A stretch of 64,000 bases of DNA from positions 44,051,516 through 44,115,515 of the forward strand of contig CM026403.1 of assembly GCA_014843695.1 (NCBI GenBank), given 5' to 3'. The notes below the pieces were generated by a model that was not told the origin of the DNA, ran no database searches, and saw nothing but the letters and a program-made list of their open reading frames with translations. Each line of letters opens with the position of its first letter. Positions within the stretch are counted from its first letter, which is position 1. The translations under genes were made by a program, and so were the position numbers. Shown piece after piece: positions 52,351-62,184 of this stretch. Source of the DNA: Archivesica marissinica. Its lineage: Eukaryota > Mollusca > Bivalvia > Venerida > Vesicomyidae.

Positions 52351-53350
52351 NNNNNNNNNNNNNNNNNNNNNNNNNNNNNNNNNNNNNNNNNNNNNNNNNN
52401 NNNNNNNNNNNNNNNNNNNNNNNNNNNNNNNNNNNNNNNNNNNNNNNNNNNNNNNNNNNNNNNNNNNNNNNNNNNNNNNNNNNNNNNNNNNNNNNNNNNN
52501 NNNNNNNNNNNNNNNNNNNNNNNNNNNNNNNNNNNNNNNNNNNNNNNNNNNNNNNNNNNNNNNNNNNNNNNNNNNNNNNNNNNNNNNNNNNNNNNNNNNN
52601 NNNNNNNNNNNNNNNNNNNNNNNNNNNNNNNNNNNNNNNNNNNNNNNNNNNNNNNNNNNNNNNNNNNNNNNNNNNNNNNNNNNNNNNNNNNNNNNNNNNN
52701 NNNNNNNNNNNNNNNNNNNNNNNNNNNNNNNNNNNNNNNNNNNNNNNNNNNNNNNNNNNNNNNNNNNNNNNNNNNNNNNNNNNNNNNNNNNNNNNNNNNN
52801 NNNNNNNNNNNNNNNNNNNNNNNNNNNNNNNNNNNNNNNNNNNNNNNNNNNNNNNNNNNNNNNNNNNNNNNNNNNNNNNNNNNNNNNNNNNNNNNNNNNN
52901 NNNNNNNNNNNNNNNNNNNNNNNNNNNNNNNNNNNNNNNNNNNNNNNNNNNNNNNNNNNNNNNNNNNNNNNNNNNNNNNNNNNNNNNNNNNNNNNNNNNN
53001 NNNNNNNNNNNNNNNNNNNNNNNNNNNNNNNNNNNNNNNNNNNNNNNNNNNNNNNNNNNNNNNNNNNNNNNNNNNNNNNNNNNNNNNNNNNNNNNNNNNN
53101 NNNNNNNNNNNNNNNNNNNNNNNNNNNNNNNNNNNNNNNNNNNNNNNNNNNNNNNNNNNNNNNNNNNNNNNNNNNNNNNNNNNNNNNNNNNNNNNNNNNN
53201 NNNNNNNNNNNNNNNNNNNNNNNNNNNNNNNNNNNNNNNNNNNNNNNNNNNNNNNNNNNNNNNNNNNNNNNNNNNNNNNNNNNNNNNNNNNNNNNNNNNN
53301 NNNNNNNNNNNNNNNNNNNNNNNNNNNNNNNNNNNNNNNNNNNNNNNNNN
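52351..53350. other. Assembly gap (1,000 N)
   Basis: Exactly 1,000 N, the usual placeholder for a scaffold join of unknown size. ORFs spanning it are meaningless. Confidence 1.
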
Positions 53351-56300
53351 CGAAATGTTTTTGTCTGAGTTTCACTAGTGACCTTTCTATTTTTAGATTT
53401 TTTAATACGAGACTCATATGTGATATGTATAGAATAATGTTTTCTATCATTTATACATTTAATCATAGATTCAAAGTTTACTTTTTGAGATGTATTGTAA
53501 TCTAATGTAATTCCTTTTACTTTACATTTAGTCAATATAACGCCATCTACATCATATTGATACCCATAATTTTTAGGGCCTAAACCAACATAGCTTATAA
53601 TTTTTCCATCAGGTACTTCATCCGTCCATTTACCTAAGCGACTGTTAACAATAGGAATATTATATTCCCCTGGTTTATATACAAATATAATACTGTCTGT
53701 ATCAAAGTATAATACTCTATCATCTAATAGTTCAAGAACTGCATACAATTCTAATCTTGCATATGCAGTTACAAATGATGCCACCACAACATTAGCTGAT
53801 GAATGAGGTTCAATTTCATCAGTTAAATCCTTATAATTCATTAATATGAAATTATCATGATCAAACATATCAATACTACTGACCTCAATATTACTATCAT
53901 TCATAATATCAAAAAATCTTGAAACTTTACTAATATATTCACAATGGGGCAATTTGTTATTTTGAGCATTTTTACCCCATATACAATTAAGCATAGTTTT
54001 TGCAAATGCTCGTTTACCAGGATTATATTTAATATTTTCAAGTACAATACCTTCTGCATTAAAATAATCAGTTTTAAACCTTTTTTCATCATCTTCATTT
54101 TTAACCCAATTTAGATACCCACTAGTCTCTTGTTTCATTTTTAAATACTTATCGATATATTGTTTATATACATCTGAACTCCATTCACTCCAATGCCATA
54201 TTTGATATGTTTCTAATATTTGATAACCTTTATCTAACACTTTCTGTATTTCTACAGTTGTCCATGTACCAATCAATGCTCTTTGATTTTCTGTATGATT
54301 GCAATAATCATCTTCATTCTTAGCACATGTATAACATAGAGTAAATATCATTTTTTTATTACAATGTATTGGTAATACAGGCATCCATAATGTTTGAGGT
54401 GGTAGTATTTTGCATTTTATCAAACCCTGATAGTCACTAATATATTTTATATCAATTTGTTCCGGACTTAATATATTTGTATATTGGATGTCCACATGGA
54501 TATTTTTTATATTTATTAACATATGGATATAAAGAACATATATCAACATATTTTATTTGTTCATCATCTTTTATTTTATGATATAATTTTACAGCATTTG
54601 TTCTACCTCCAAATAGAGCATCTCTAGGTTTAATAGGTTCTCTATATGGGTATAATACATTTATATTATTCTTATATTGGATATTGATATTCTTATAATT
54701 ATCAAAATCACATTCCCATATATATATAATTTTATATCCTAGTAATTTAAGGTCATCAAATCGTTTAATAGTTTCTTCATGTAGCTGATACATTGTTTTT
54801 TTTGTATATGGGTTAATATATTTTCCATTTCGATAACACTTCTCACAACCATGATATAAACACCCTAGAAATTCATATATTATACCATCACAATAACCAT
54901 CAACATGATATTTACCGATTTTTTTTTCACCTCCATTTAATGCATGGCAAATTTTCTTATTTAAATCAGTGCTACATGCCTGAACCCATCTTACACCTTT
55001 AATAGAATATTTAGTTTTGTTAGGATATCCACTATCAGATATAACTATTTTTAGGCATATAATTTTTTCTCCATGCTTTATTACAGGCTTGAGGTAATGT
55101 CATTGCTTCCCTAAAGGGGTTAATTTGATCCCTATTTAAGAATTGTGTTATAAATTCTCCACAACCTCTTCTTAAAATATCAACATCTGAAATACAATAT
55201 TTTTTCATTTCTTTTCTAAAATCAAAAAATTCTTGGTTATTTTTTTTTTTTTTCATACCATTTCATAAATATATCACGATTTTCAGGTTTCATACACCCT
55301 GGTTTGTAATAGTCTAATGGTAAATATGGACCAATATAGTTTTGATATTGACTAGTATTAGCCCAAAACGGAAACCAACCCTTTGCTAATTCTTTTAAAC
55401 CAAATGTTTTTGGGAATGATGCTAGAGGTAATCCTATAAAATTTAATGAATCAATTAATCTTATATTTTTATATTTTAATAACATAATATTATTACCATT
55501 CATAATTAAATCTGGTTTAATTGTATCATGTGTAATTATGTACCTTAAGACAAATTGTGTATCATAACCTCTTCCATTATGAGCTATTACTGTTGAAAAT
55601 GATGAATAGGACTAAATACCCAATTTTACAGAATTATTGTAAGGTATTTCACCCTTCAAATAATCATATGTTTTTCACCTTCAATATTTCGTTTTACAAT
55701 GGTTCACAATATTCGGTAAATGATTTACAAATGCAGTTATCCACATGCCCGTTGAGCTACACAATAATTGGTTGATGTTCCCCATCATTCAAATTGACAG
55801 TCAAGTACAATAAATATATCGGGTACTATTTTAGACCTTGTTTAAGGGTTCATGCGAATAACATTCACATATATTATTACATTTATGGTGTTCTTTATTA
55901 CTATAACCTACATCACAATATTCACAAAAATAACTACAACCAAAAAACCTGTGATTGAGATAATACTATCATAATGATTATCATGATAATATAAATGAAT
56001 AACTTTACTATTATCAGTCATTCTATATGGTTCAAATAAATGTTCACCTTTTCCATGTTGTTGGTGTATTTTAATAATATATTCCGGATATATTTCATTT
56101 TGTATTATTTTATATTCTTCAATACCACATTTCTGGTTTATGTCTATATTAACTTTATTTAATAATTTTTCTGCTTCTTGTTTTTGAAGAGGTTTGTCTG
56201 TTTTTCTAATTTCCCCCCATTTTTTTTCCATTCATCGCTTTTATCAGTATTTAATTTACACATACATACATACAACAATAGATCTAGCTAAACACATACT

Positions 56301-56876
56301 ATCTTCACTATTTTCTATTTTAATAATACTACGCTTTATATTTATCATATTATCAATGCTTTTTTCACTACCATGATGCATTGTTTTTCTACTACCTCCA
56401 ATAGGCATTGATGTATGAGTAAATTCAATTCTCAAACCATTATCATGGATTTTAAATTCTTATTACTTTGACATACTCTTTCGATTTCATTCAAAATGTG
56501 GCCTATAGATTTCACGCATCAGTAAATGTGTAGATGAATAACCAGGAATTCTAATGTAGGGTGTGAATAGAAAATTAATTTTATCATTTGGTTGTACGTT
56601 TGATTTTTCTTTTATTTGGGTTACTAAATTGTTAAATAATTCATTAGTAAAGTCAAATGGTTTATCATATTGGTTAAAGGTCAAATCATATACTTTACTT
56701 TGAGATCTATATTTTCTAGATTTTCTACTTTTCAATTCATTAATTTTATAATATTTATCATTAGTGTATAATATTTTATTTGATGATTCTTCATTTGAAG
56801 ATTCATTTGAAGAATCTTCATTTGAAGATTCATCACTACTAGAAGAATCTGAATATTCTACTAATTTTGTAGCCAT
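53351..56876 (-). pseudogene. DNA polymerase B of Polinton copy 2, heavily broken
   Basis: Start MATKLVEYSDSSSS at 56876. Frames break near 56490; at the A8 run 56220-56227 (same site as copy 1); then a region of deletion and many indels between about 55908 and 55560 that removes most of the zinc-finger and exonuclease I part. Further breaks are near 55250 (A/T homopolymer after KWYE), 55050, 54780 and 54480. Motifs A (DICSLYPYV), B (PGKRAFAKTMLNCIWGK) and C (VLYFDTDS) are still readable. The 3' end is lost in the gap just after the KTF segment near the C-terminus. Confidence 0.88.
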
Positions 56877-57057
56877 TATTATACGATTGATTTTGTTATT
56901 TTGATTTTTATTCTTATATACACTCTTTTGAGCTATTAATAAACATTATCTATTTATATTTTAATTATCTAAATATAACTACATCAGTTTACTATAAATA
57001 TAGGTTATTTCATAGACATTATTTATTCACTACTTTGGCAATCATTCAGTAACAATC

Positions 57058-57642
57058 ATGAGTATGCAGCAACAATTAAATGAAATGAGTTTGAAGTTAA
57101 ATGAATTATGGTATAAAGCATATGGAAATGAACAGGGACAGAAAAACATTTATTGTTATATTTGTAAGAAAAAAGGACACTATGCGAATGAATGTATTAA
57201 CAAAACACAGCCGACCAAGTTTATAAATAATATAACTTGTTATAAATGTAACAAACCGGGGCATTATGCAAATACATGCCCTGAAAAATATACATTGAAA
57301 AAGGAGAATACTATTTATCCAACCTATGATAAACCTGAATCGAGCGAGTTTGAGGTCACCAACCAAACAGAAATTGTACCACAAACCAATATCAACGCCG
57401 ATAAAACATGGGATGTAGAGGACATCATGGATGTAGAAATGGATTCCGGTATTTCACCTGGAGTACCATTTAAAGGCGAGCTTCCGAATATGACCTGTTC
57501 GACTCCAAAACCAAAAAGGACCCTTATGGACACCATAGATGAATGTGAGGAACCATTGAAAAAGAGGCCACGAGTTGAAGACCCCACTAAGGAGAGAACT
57601 CCATTGAAGGCATTTCGTAAGAAAAGACTATTAAATCTATAA
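57058..57642 (+). CDS. CCHC zinc-knuckle protein, copy 2
   Basis: 194 residues, homologue of 8359-8982. Zinc knuckles CYICKKKGHYANEC and CYKCNKPGHYANTC, acidic middle (TWDVEDIMDVEMDSG), and a basic end (PLKKRPRVEDP, FRKKRLLNL). Frame fully open in both copies although neighbouring PolB is ruined, consistent with either recent decay or retained function. Confidence 0.87.
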   Translation: MSMQQQLNEMSLKLNELWYKAYGNEQGQKNIYCYICKKKGHYANECINKTQPTKFINNITCYKCNKPGHYANTCPEKYTLKKENTIYPTYDKPESSEFEVTNQTEIVPQTNINADKTWDVEDIMDVEMDSGISPGVPFKGELPNMTCSTPKPKRTLMDTIDECEEPLKKRPRVEDPTKERTPLKAFRKKRLLNL

Positions 57643-57908
57643 GATGATTGTATGGCATTACAGTGTTTTAAAAATTATGTTATTAAAATGGCATTAATAG
57701 ATATGGTATAAAATTGACATTGAAATACCTATAAATAGAGTTAACTTTATAACACTCATTGTATTGGATGTACATATTATTATTTGTATAACCTGTATTA
57801 GTTATGTATTGTGGTTATTTCATTTTTATATTTTGATGTTGTGATTGTAATATATAATAAAATAATACTTTGACAAAATCTAAGAGGCTTTTATTTCATT
57901 TTATTTTG
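57643..57908. other. Noncoding interval between convergent genes
   Basis: AT-rich spacer. It includes AAAATCTAAGAGGCTTTTAT TTCATTTTATTTTGGG, the downstream flank of the histone-type stem-loop at 57909, which matches the corresponding flank after 8055 in copy 1. Confidence 0.6.
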
Positions 57909-57924
57909 GGCCCTGAAAAGGGCC
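57909..57924 (-). terminator. Histone-type 3' stem-loop, copy 2
   Basis: Minus strand GGCCCTTTTCAGGGCC, 19 nt after the stop (57944) of the split coiled-coil/zinc gene, identical to the stem-loop after the homologous gene in copy 1 (8040-8055). Confidence 0.85.
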
Positions 57925-57943
57925 GTTGATATATAGTTTAAAA

Positions 57944-58602
57944 CTATTCGCTACAATGTTTACCACGACATGTAGGACAATATGCCCCACTTGTAACCTT
58001 ACCACGGCAGTAAGCGCCACCCATCAATCGTCCATTGCCTTCCGTTAAGGTGAACAATGGTTCATCATCATTGTTCCAATTGTCAGGCTCTGTTACAAAG
58101 TTAGAACTCTGAGGTGGTTGTATGTATGTTAGATTCGGGTTTTCGCCGCATCAGCACCATTGGGGGCTATATCGCGGCGGGCAGTTTACCTAACAACACC
58201 TTTCCTGGGCATGCTCCAGCGGTAACCAGGGTGCACCAACTCCGTAAGGAAACTGCCAACTTTTTCATATAAATGAGACACGACCTGAGCGGGGCTCGAA
58301 CCCGTGTGACCATCAGTGATGATAGGTTACAGTGGTATAAAAGTCAGCGACCTTAACCACTCGACCACGGAGGCGGACTGATGAGGTGGTTGTTGTGTTT
58401 GCGCCAAGTTTTCGGATTCAGCTCCAGGAATCGAAGGTCGAATGGTCGATATTATAGCCGCTAGATGGTTATAATTATACTCATAGAGCCTAATTGTAGC
58501 TTCAAGCTGCTTTACTTGATTTCTATGGTCTTCTATAACATCCCCAAGCCTTTGGTACTGCGCCATCACACCCTGAATTTGTACTTCATTAAGAGCTGCC
58601 AT
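57944..58602 (-). pseudogene. Coiled-coil/zinc accessory protein split by a SINE
   Basis: Homologue of 7559-8017. The N-terminal part (58602 to about 58382: MAALNEVQIQGVMAQYQRLGDV) is separated from the C-terminal part (about 58120-57944: DNWNNDDEPLFTLTEGNGRL, YCPTCRGKHC) by a 261-bp SINE. Apart from the insertion the parts are well conserved, including all the cysteines of the tail. Confidence 0.85.
58121..58381 (-). repeat. tRNA-derived SINE inside the accessory gene
   Basis: On the minus strand it starts TCCGCCTCCGTGGTCGAGTG (A box) with B box GGTTCGAGCC, about 261 bp. Flanked by the 11-bp target duplication TGAGGTGGTTG at 58110-58120 and 58382-58392. A different SINE family from that at 42968/61796. 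Confidence 0.85.
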
Positions 58603-58639
58603 CGTTGAAAAATAATGAATGACGCTACCTCTAAACCTC

Positions 58640-58730
58640 TGTATTTTATAATAAACTATCGGATTGACCTACACGCTATAAATATATTCTATATAACATA
58701 GTATCGGTTTTTTTGACCTACTACATATTA
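58640..58730 (-). promoter_or_regulatory. Promoter module of the split accessory gene, copy 2
   Basis: Minus strand: GTAGGTCAA at 58721-58713 and at 58672-58664, then TCCGATAGTTTATTATAAAA. Same order and spacing as copy 1 (7436-7525). Confidence 0.65.
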
Positions 58731-58879
58731 TACGTTATATATAGATTTTTTATACACTCTAGATAATATTTTAATACAAGTATATGTTTGGGGTAGGATA
58801 TTTTGACAAATTTGAGTCCATTCACAACATATATAACATTACACCAGCATAGTTCATATTTTATACTTAGCAAAACAAT

Positions 58880-59152
58880 ATGGCTATACATTTTAAAGAT
58901 ATAGCCGGGGAATTTTATGCATCAAAGTTTAATCATACTATTATATTAGAAGGTGATTGTCAATGTTGTGGTGCTAGTATTTGTTTTGATAGTGAATCAG
59001 ATATCTGGGAAAAACTGTTAGGTTATTTTTGTCATTGGTGCGGTAAAGAAACATATTACTGTAAGCTATGTTATGAACATAACAATTTCTTATTTATGCA
59101 TGGATTATGTTTATTTTGTTTTAATGGAGTATTTAAATGTAGGTTACCGTAG
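58880..59152 (+). CDS. Cysteine-rich protein, unique to copy 2
   Basis: 90 residues with 13 cysteines: CQCCGASIC, then FCHWCGKETYYCKLC and LCLFCFNGVFKC. Four C-x2-C type pairs suggest at least two zinc sites. No family recognised; small multi-zinc proteins of this kind occur as early regulators in several small DNA viruses. No counterpart in copy 1. No histone-type stem-loop follows its stop. Confidence 0.7.
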   Translation: MAIHFKDIAGEFYASKFNHTIILEGDCQCCGASICFDSESDIWEKLLGYFCHWCGKETYYCKLCYEHNNFLFMHGLCLFCFNGVFKCRLP

Positions 59153-59189
59153 TGCTATACATTAGACATGTTACACTATATATAACGTA

Positions 59190-59280
59190 TAATATGTAGT
59201 AGGTAAAAAAAACCGATACTATGTTATATAGAATCTATTTATAGCGTGTAGGTCAATCCGATAGTTTATTATATATGGTG
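59190..59280 (+). promoter_or_regulatory. Promoter module, copy 2, plus strand
   Basis: GTAGGTAAA (variant) at 59199-59207, GTAGGTCAA at 59248-59256, then TCCGATAGTTTATTATATAT. Nearly identical to the inverted module at 58640-58730, so the two form an inverted pair around the Cys-rich gene. Confidence 0.65.
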
Positions 59281-59318
59281 TGTTGTTTATGTTTTTATTC
59301 ATTATTGATTATCTCACA

Positions 59319-59579
59319 ATGTCAAGCTTAATAGATTATTTGAATGATCCTATGCTAGGAGGGCGGTGGAGCCACATCGTGGAGCTGATTATGAAACCAG
59401 CTATTACAGCAATACAGAACCCACCAGCTCCAGAAACTGATGATGATTACCTCAGGCGAATGATGAGTTATGTACCGGTTTATGGAGGGCTTACGCCGGT
59501 GGATTATTGCGGAGATTCTATCTCTAACGCAATATTTCCTCCGGATATTATCGACCCTGAGAACAATACCTTAACATGA
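59319..59579 (+). CDS. Small accessory protein, histone-type 3' end
   Basis: 86 residues from ATG 59319 (MSSLIDYLNDPMLGG); the longer frame from 59280 would start at the TATA box and is rejected. Contains RWSHIVELIMKPAIT and an acidic, Pro-rich C-terminus (PPDIIDPENN). Unknown function, no copy 1 homologue. Stem-loop 22 nt after the stop. Confidence 0.6.
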   Translation: MSSLIDYLNDPMLGGRWSHIVELIMKPAITAIQNPPAPETDDDYLRRMMSYVPVYGGLTPVDYCGDSISNAIFPPDIIDPENNTLT

Positions 59580-59601
59580 TATTGTTAGGAAGGCAAAATA
59601 C

Positions 59602-59617
59602 GGTCCTTTTCAGGACC
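59602..59617 (+). terminator. Histone-type 3' stem-loop, copy 2
   Basis: GGTCCTTTTCAGGACC followed by AATACATATTTCTCGATAAG, the same downstream block as after 7319 in copy 1. Confidence 0.82.
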
Positions 59618-59903
59618 AATACATATTTCTCGATAAGAATATAGCTCTCATATTTTGTCATATAATGTATAATGATTATCTTGTCAAGAAGTACGCTCAA
59701 TATACCAGATACACCAGATACTATAAATGTAATTCAATTACATAGACATTTAAATATATTATATTCATGGAACTATTAATAGACTGTTCTATTAATATAA
59801 TCCAATTCTATTAATATATGCCAAGAGTAAATAATCTATATATGTCACAAACAACTATAACATACTATCATTATTTTTTACTTGATATTGTAAGACATCA
59901 ATC
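59618..59903. other. Upstream region of the paralogue pair, copy 2
   Basis: AT-rich, promoter-like, similar in parts to 4883-5126 of copy 1 (GATGTCTTACAATATC near the start codon). No gene. Confidence 0.5.
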
Positions 59904-60476
59904 ATGAATACTAACCAAATGAAATCAGATCTTTTTATTAGAGCTAAAGTCATGGATAGTAAACATAAGCAATTCGATCTTTTACTTAATACTAGAATGA
60001 ATAATACACGGGGAAAAACTCATCATATGGTATCTACAAATGAAGGACTACAATATTCTAAAGTACATTTGGGTATAGATACAGATCTTTATATAGAAAT
60101 GGTAAATGATGAAATAATCAGAAAAGTAGGAGATGTTGACTTAACAACAATTACTCCTGAACATATTTTAATTTTAGATGGGGAACCATATAACAATTAT
60201 TATGGAATGCTTTTTTCACATGCGCAACAATATTTAGGGAAAGAAATGGATATAGAAAGTATATTATCACATTTTCTATCGAAACGTAAATTAGATATCG
60301 TTGAATTAGATGATATAGAATTTATGTACACTACATTAGGTATGGGATATGAGAAATGGATCTCAATGTACACTGATTATGTTGTTTCTAGAAATAGATT
60401 AGTATTACCATATGATGTACACTATATAAATGTACTTGATGTCTTATTATACCATCATTCAAAGAGAACTTGGTAG
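59904..60476 (+). CDS. Paralogue A of the tandem pair, copy 2
   Basis: 190 residues; homologue of 4400-4882 with about 30 more residues after MNTNQMKSD (FIRAKVMDSKHKQFDLLLN). Shares YIEMVNDEI, MDIESILSHFL and YINVLDVLLYHH. Intact. Confidence 0.8.
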   Translation: MNTNQMKSDLFIRAKVMDSKHKQFDLLLNTRMNNTRGKTHHMVSTNEGLQYSKVHLGIDTDLYIEMVNDEIIRKVGDVDLTTITPEHILILDGEPYNNYYGMLFSHAQQYLGKEMDIESILSHFLSKRKLDIVELDDIEFMYTTLGMGYEKWISMYTDYVVSRNRLVLPYDVHYINVLDVLLYHHSKRTW

Positions 60477-60480
60477 TAAC

Positions 60481-60894
60481 ATGTCACATATAGTAAAAAT
60501 CGGTGTGGAAGGAGGATTTTGTTCGGAATGTGTTAATAGTATTATACATTTAGATTTAGGGGGTGAGGTTTTGATTGATATGGTTAATGAAGAAATAACA
60601 CGAAAGAGAATACCAAAAGAGGAGAATTTTGGTAATATGTTGTCAAATGTATATTTACATTTGAGTCCATATATAGATATGGAAAGTGTTATAAAACATT
60701 ATTTATATAACAGAAATATTGCGAGTGTTAAACATAAAGATATAGAAGCTGTGTTAAAAGAAAAACTTAGTATAGATGATTGGTCTATAATATATAATGA
60801 CTATTTAAAGAAGACAAAAATAACTCCAGACGATGATGATTATATAAATGTATGCGGTGTATTACTATACCATCATTTAGAAAGACAGATTTGA
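60481..60894 (+). CDS. Paralogue B of the tandem pair, copy 2
   Basis: 137 residues, start ATG 60481 (MSHIVKIGVEGG), 4 nt after the stop of paralogue A. Homologue of 3978-4391, same length. Contains CSECVNSIIHLDLG, MVNEEITRKRI and YINVCGVLLYHH. Followed 8 nt later by NADAR, so the three genes form one tightly spaced row. Confidence 0.8.
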   Translation: MSHIVKIGVEGGFCSECVNSIIHLDLGGEVLIDMVNEEITRKRIPKEENFGNMLSNVYLHLSPYIDMESVIKHYLYNRNIASVKHKDIEAVLKEKLSIDDWSIIYNDYLKKTKITPDDDDYINVCGVLLYHHLERQI

Positions 60895-60902
60895 AGAGAA
60901 TT

Positions 60903-61412
60903 ATGGATGACAGAATAACAAACGATATGGTTTTATTTTATGGACAAAACAGTGTCTTTAGTAATTTTTACCTTGCAGACTTTATAGATAGTGATGGAGT
61001 GAAATATATATGTACTGAACAATATTTTCAACATAAAAAAATGGTGAACTGTCAAGAACATACTATTGCAGAGAAAATCCTTATTTCTACAAATGCAGCT
61101 GAAATACGACACCTAGGAAGGTCAAGATCTGAACTTTTTGATGTACAACAATGGAACAGAGATTCAGAACAAGTGCTTTTTGATGGAAATTGGTTAAAAT
61201 ATAAACAAAACGAATACTTAAAGTGATTTTTATTAAATACAAATAATAACATTCTTGCAGAGGCTAACCCACGAGACTGTATTTGGGGTATTGGCTTAAA
61301 TATGTGGCATACAAATGCGACAGTGCAAGCAAAATGGCAAGGACTAAATCAATTTGGAGAAATATTAATGGATATTAGATATTTTATTGGGGAAAATATT
61401 AATGTTTTTTAG
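60903..61412 (+). pseudogene. NADAR-family protein, copy 2, interrupted by a different TGA
   Basis: A 169-codon frame from ATG 60903 (MDDRITNDMVLFYGQ) to TAG 61410-61412, interrupted by one in-frame TGA at 61224-61226, 8 codons downstream of where copy 1 has its TGA. Family features: FYGQNSVFSNFY, YICTEQYFQHKKM, LGRSRSELFDVQQW; after the stop LAEANPRDCIWGIGLNMWH and W-x-G-x-N-x-F/L-G. The position at which copy 1 is cut is TGG here. See 3473-3970 for function. Confidence 0.85.
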
Positions 61413-61489
61413 TAATAGTTACAATATACTCATGAATATTTGTATAAAAATTATATTATTATTAAAATTATTAGTTATTAGTTAATAAA

Positions 61490-61659
61490 AAATTGAAATT
61501 TATTATGTGTTGTTATATTTAGTAGGGGTGGAACTATGGGCCATGGTAAACCCCAAAAAAAAGCCCATATTCAATAAAACTCGGCCCATACTGCCATCCA
61601 CCTCGGTAAAACGGCCCATAGTGCCATAGACACGGCCCATAGTGCCATCCTATACTACT
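61490..61659 (-). repeat. Terminal inverted repeat of Polinton copy 2
   Basis: Ends GTGCCATCCTATACTACT at 61659; outside lies AGTATA, the expected first half of a 6-bp target duplication. Internal subrepeats (CGGCCCATAGTGCCAT-type) differ from those of copy 1 while the outer ~20 bp are alike. Confidence 0.85.
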
Positions 61660-61795
61660 AGTATATCGGTGCTATACACCGGGCATGTAAAAGAACGAAG
61701 AGATGTTTCTGGAATGGGAGCGTCTTCTATAGATTTTATGACGTCATGATTCTATCCTCCCCCAACACATAAAATGACTAAACAGCGTGTGTATG

Positions 61796-62080
61796 TTTTA
61801 CGTTTATTTAGCGTCGCTACCGGTTGCCCATATGAGCAACGCCTCCTGAAGAGATTAGTCATTTTAGAGTTTTGGAGGATAGTGCAATGATACGGACAGA
61901 GACCCATTCCAGAGTCTACTCTGGTTCTTTTACGTGCACGGTGTAAAGCACTGATACGAGACAGCGGTTTAACGTCCCATCTGGAAGACTGTTAATTTTA
62001 TTAGGGTCAGACGGAGTATCGAACCTGCGATCCCTGGATTACCAGTCCAGCGTGTTACCACTGGACTACAGACCCGTCTG
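61796..62080 (-). repeat. SINE, same family as 42968-43258
   Basis: Minus strand tRNA-like head (CAGACGGGTCTGTAGTCCAG, B box GGTTCGATAC), central GACGTTAAACCGC and GTGCTTTACACCGTGCACG, 3' end GTAGCGACGCTAAATAAACG. Confidence 0.8.
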
Positions 62081-62184
62081 TACAGCTGACACAGACTCCC
62101 TTATATGTACACTTTAATGTATTGTTTGTTTGTTTGTTTGTTTTGTGTGTGGGGTTTAGTGTCGCACCAACAGCTTAGGATATA

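Larger units (their letters stand above)
53351..61659 (-). mobile_element. Polinton element, copy 2 (inverted, partial)
   Basis: Same gene order as the left half of copy 1, in inverted orientation: PolB, CCHC protein, coiled-coil/zinc protein, accessory genes, paralogue pair, NADAR, terminal repeat. It ends at 61659 with CCTATACTACT, the same terminus as copy 1. The half with ATPase, integrase and capsid genes is missing or hidden by the gap. Proteins are about 75-85% identical to copy 1 by eye, so the copies are different insertions, not a recent duplication. Confidence 0.9.

Noticed and set aside
52162..54549. 795-codon ORF through the N gap
   Set aside because: The middle is unknown bases; only the PolB part from 53351 is real sequence.
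3154..61659. A single giant inverted duplication (Polinton-MULE-repeat mirrored around ~42 kb)
   Set aside because: The order is mirror-like, but copies differ too much, the MULE genes have different introns, and copy 1 and its MULE have their own target duplications, showing separate insertions.
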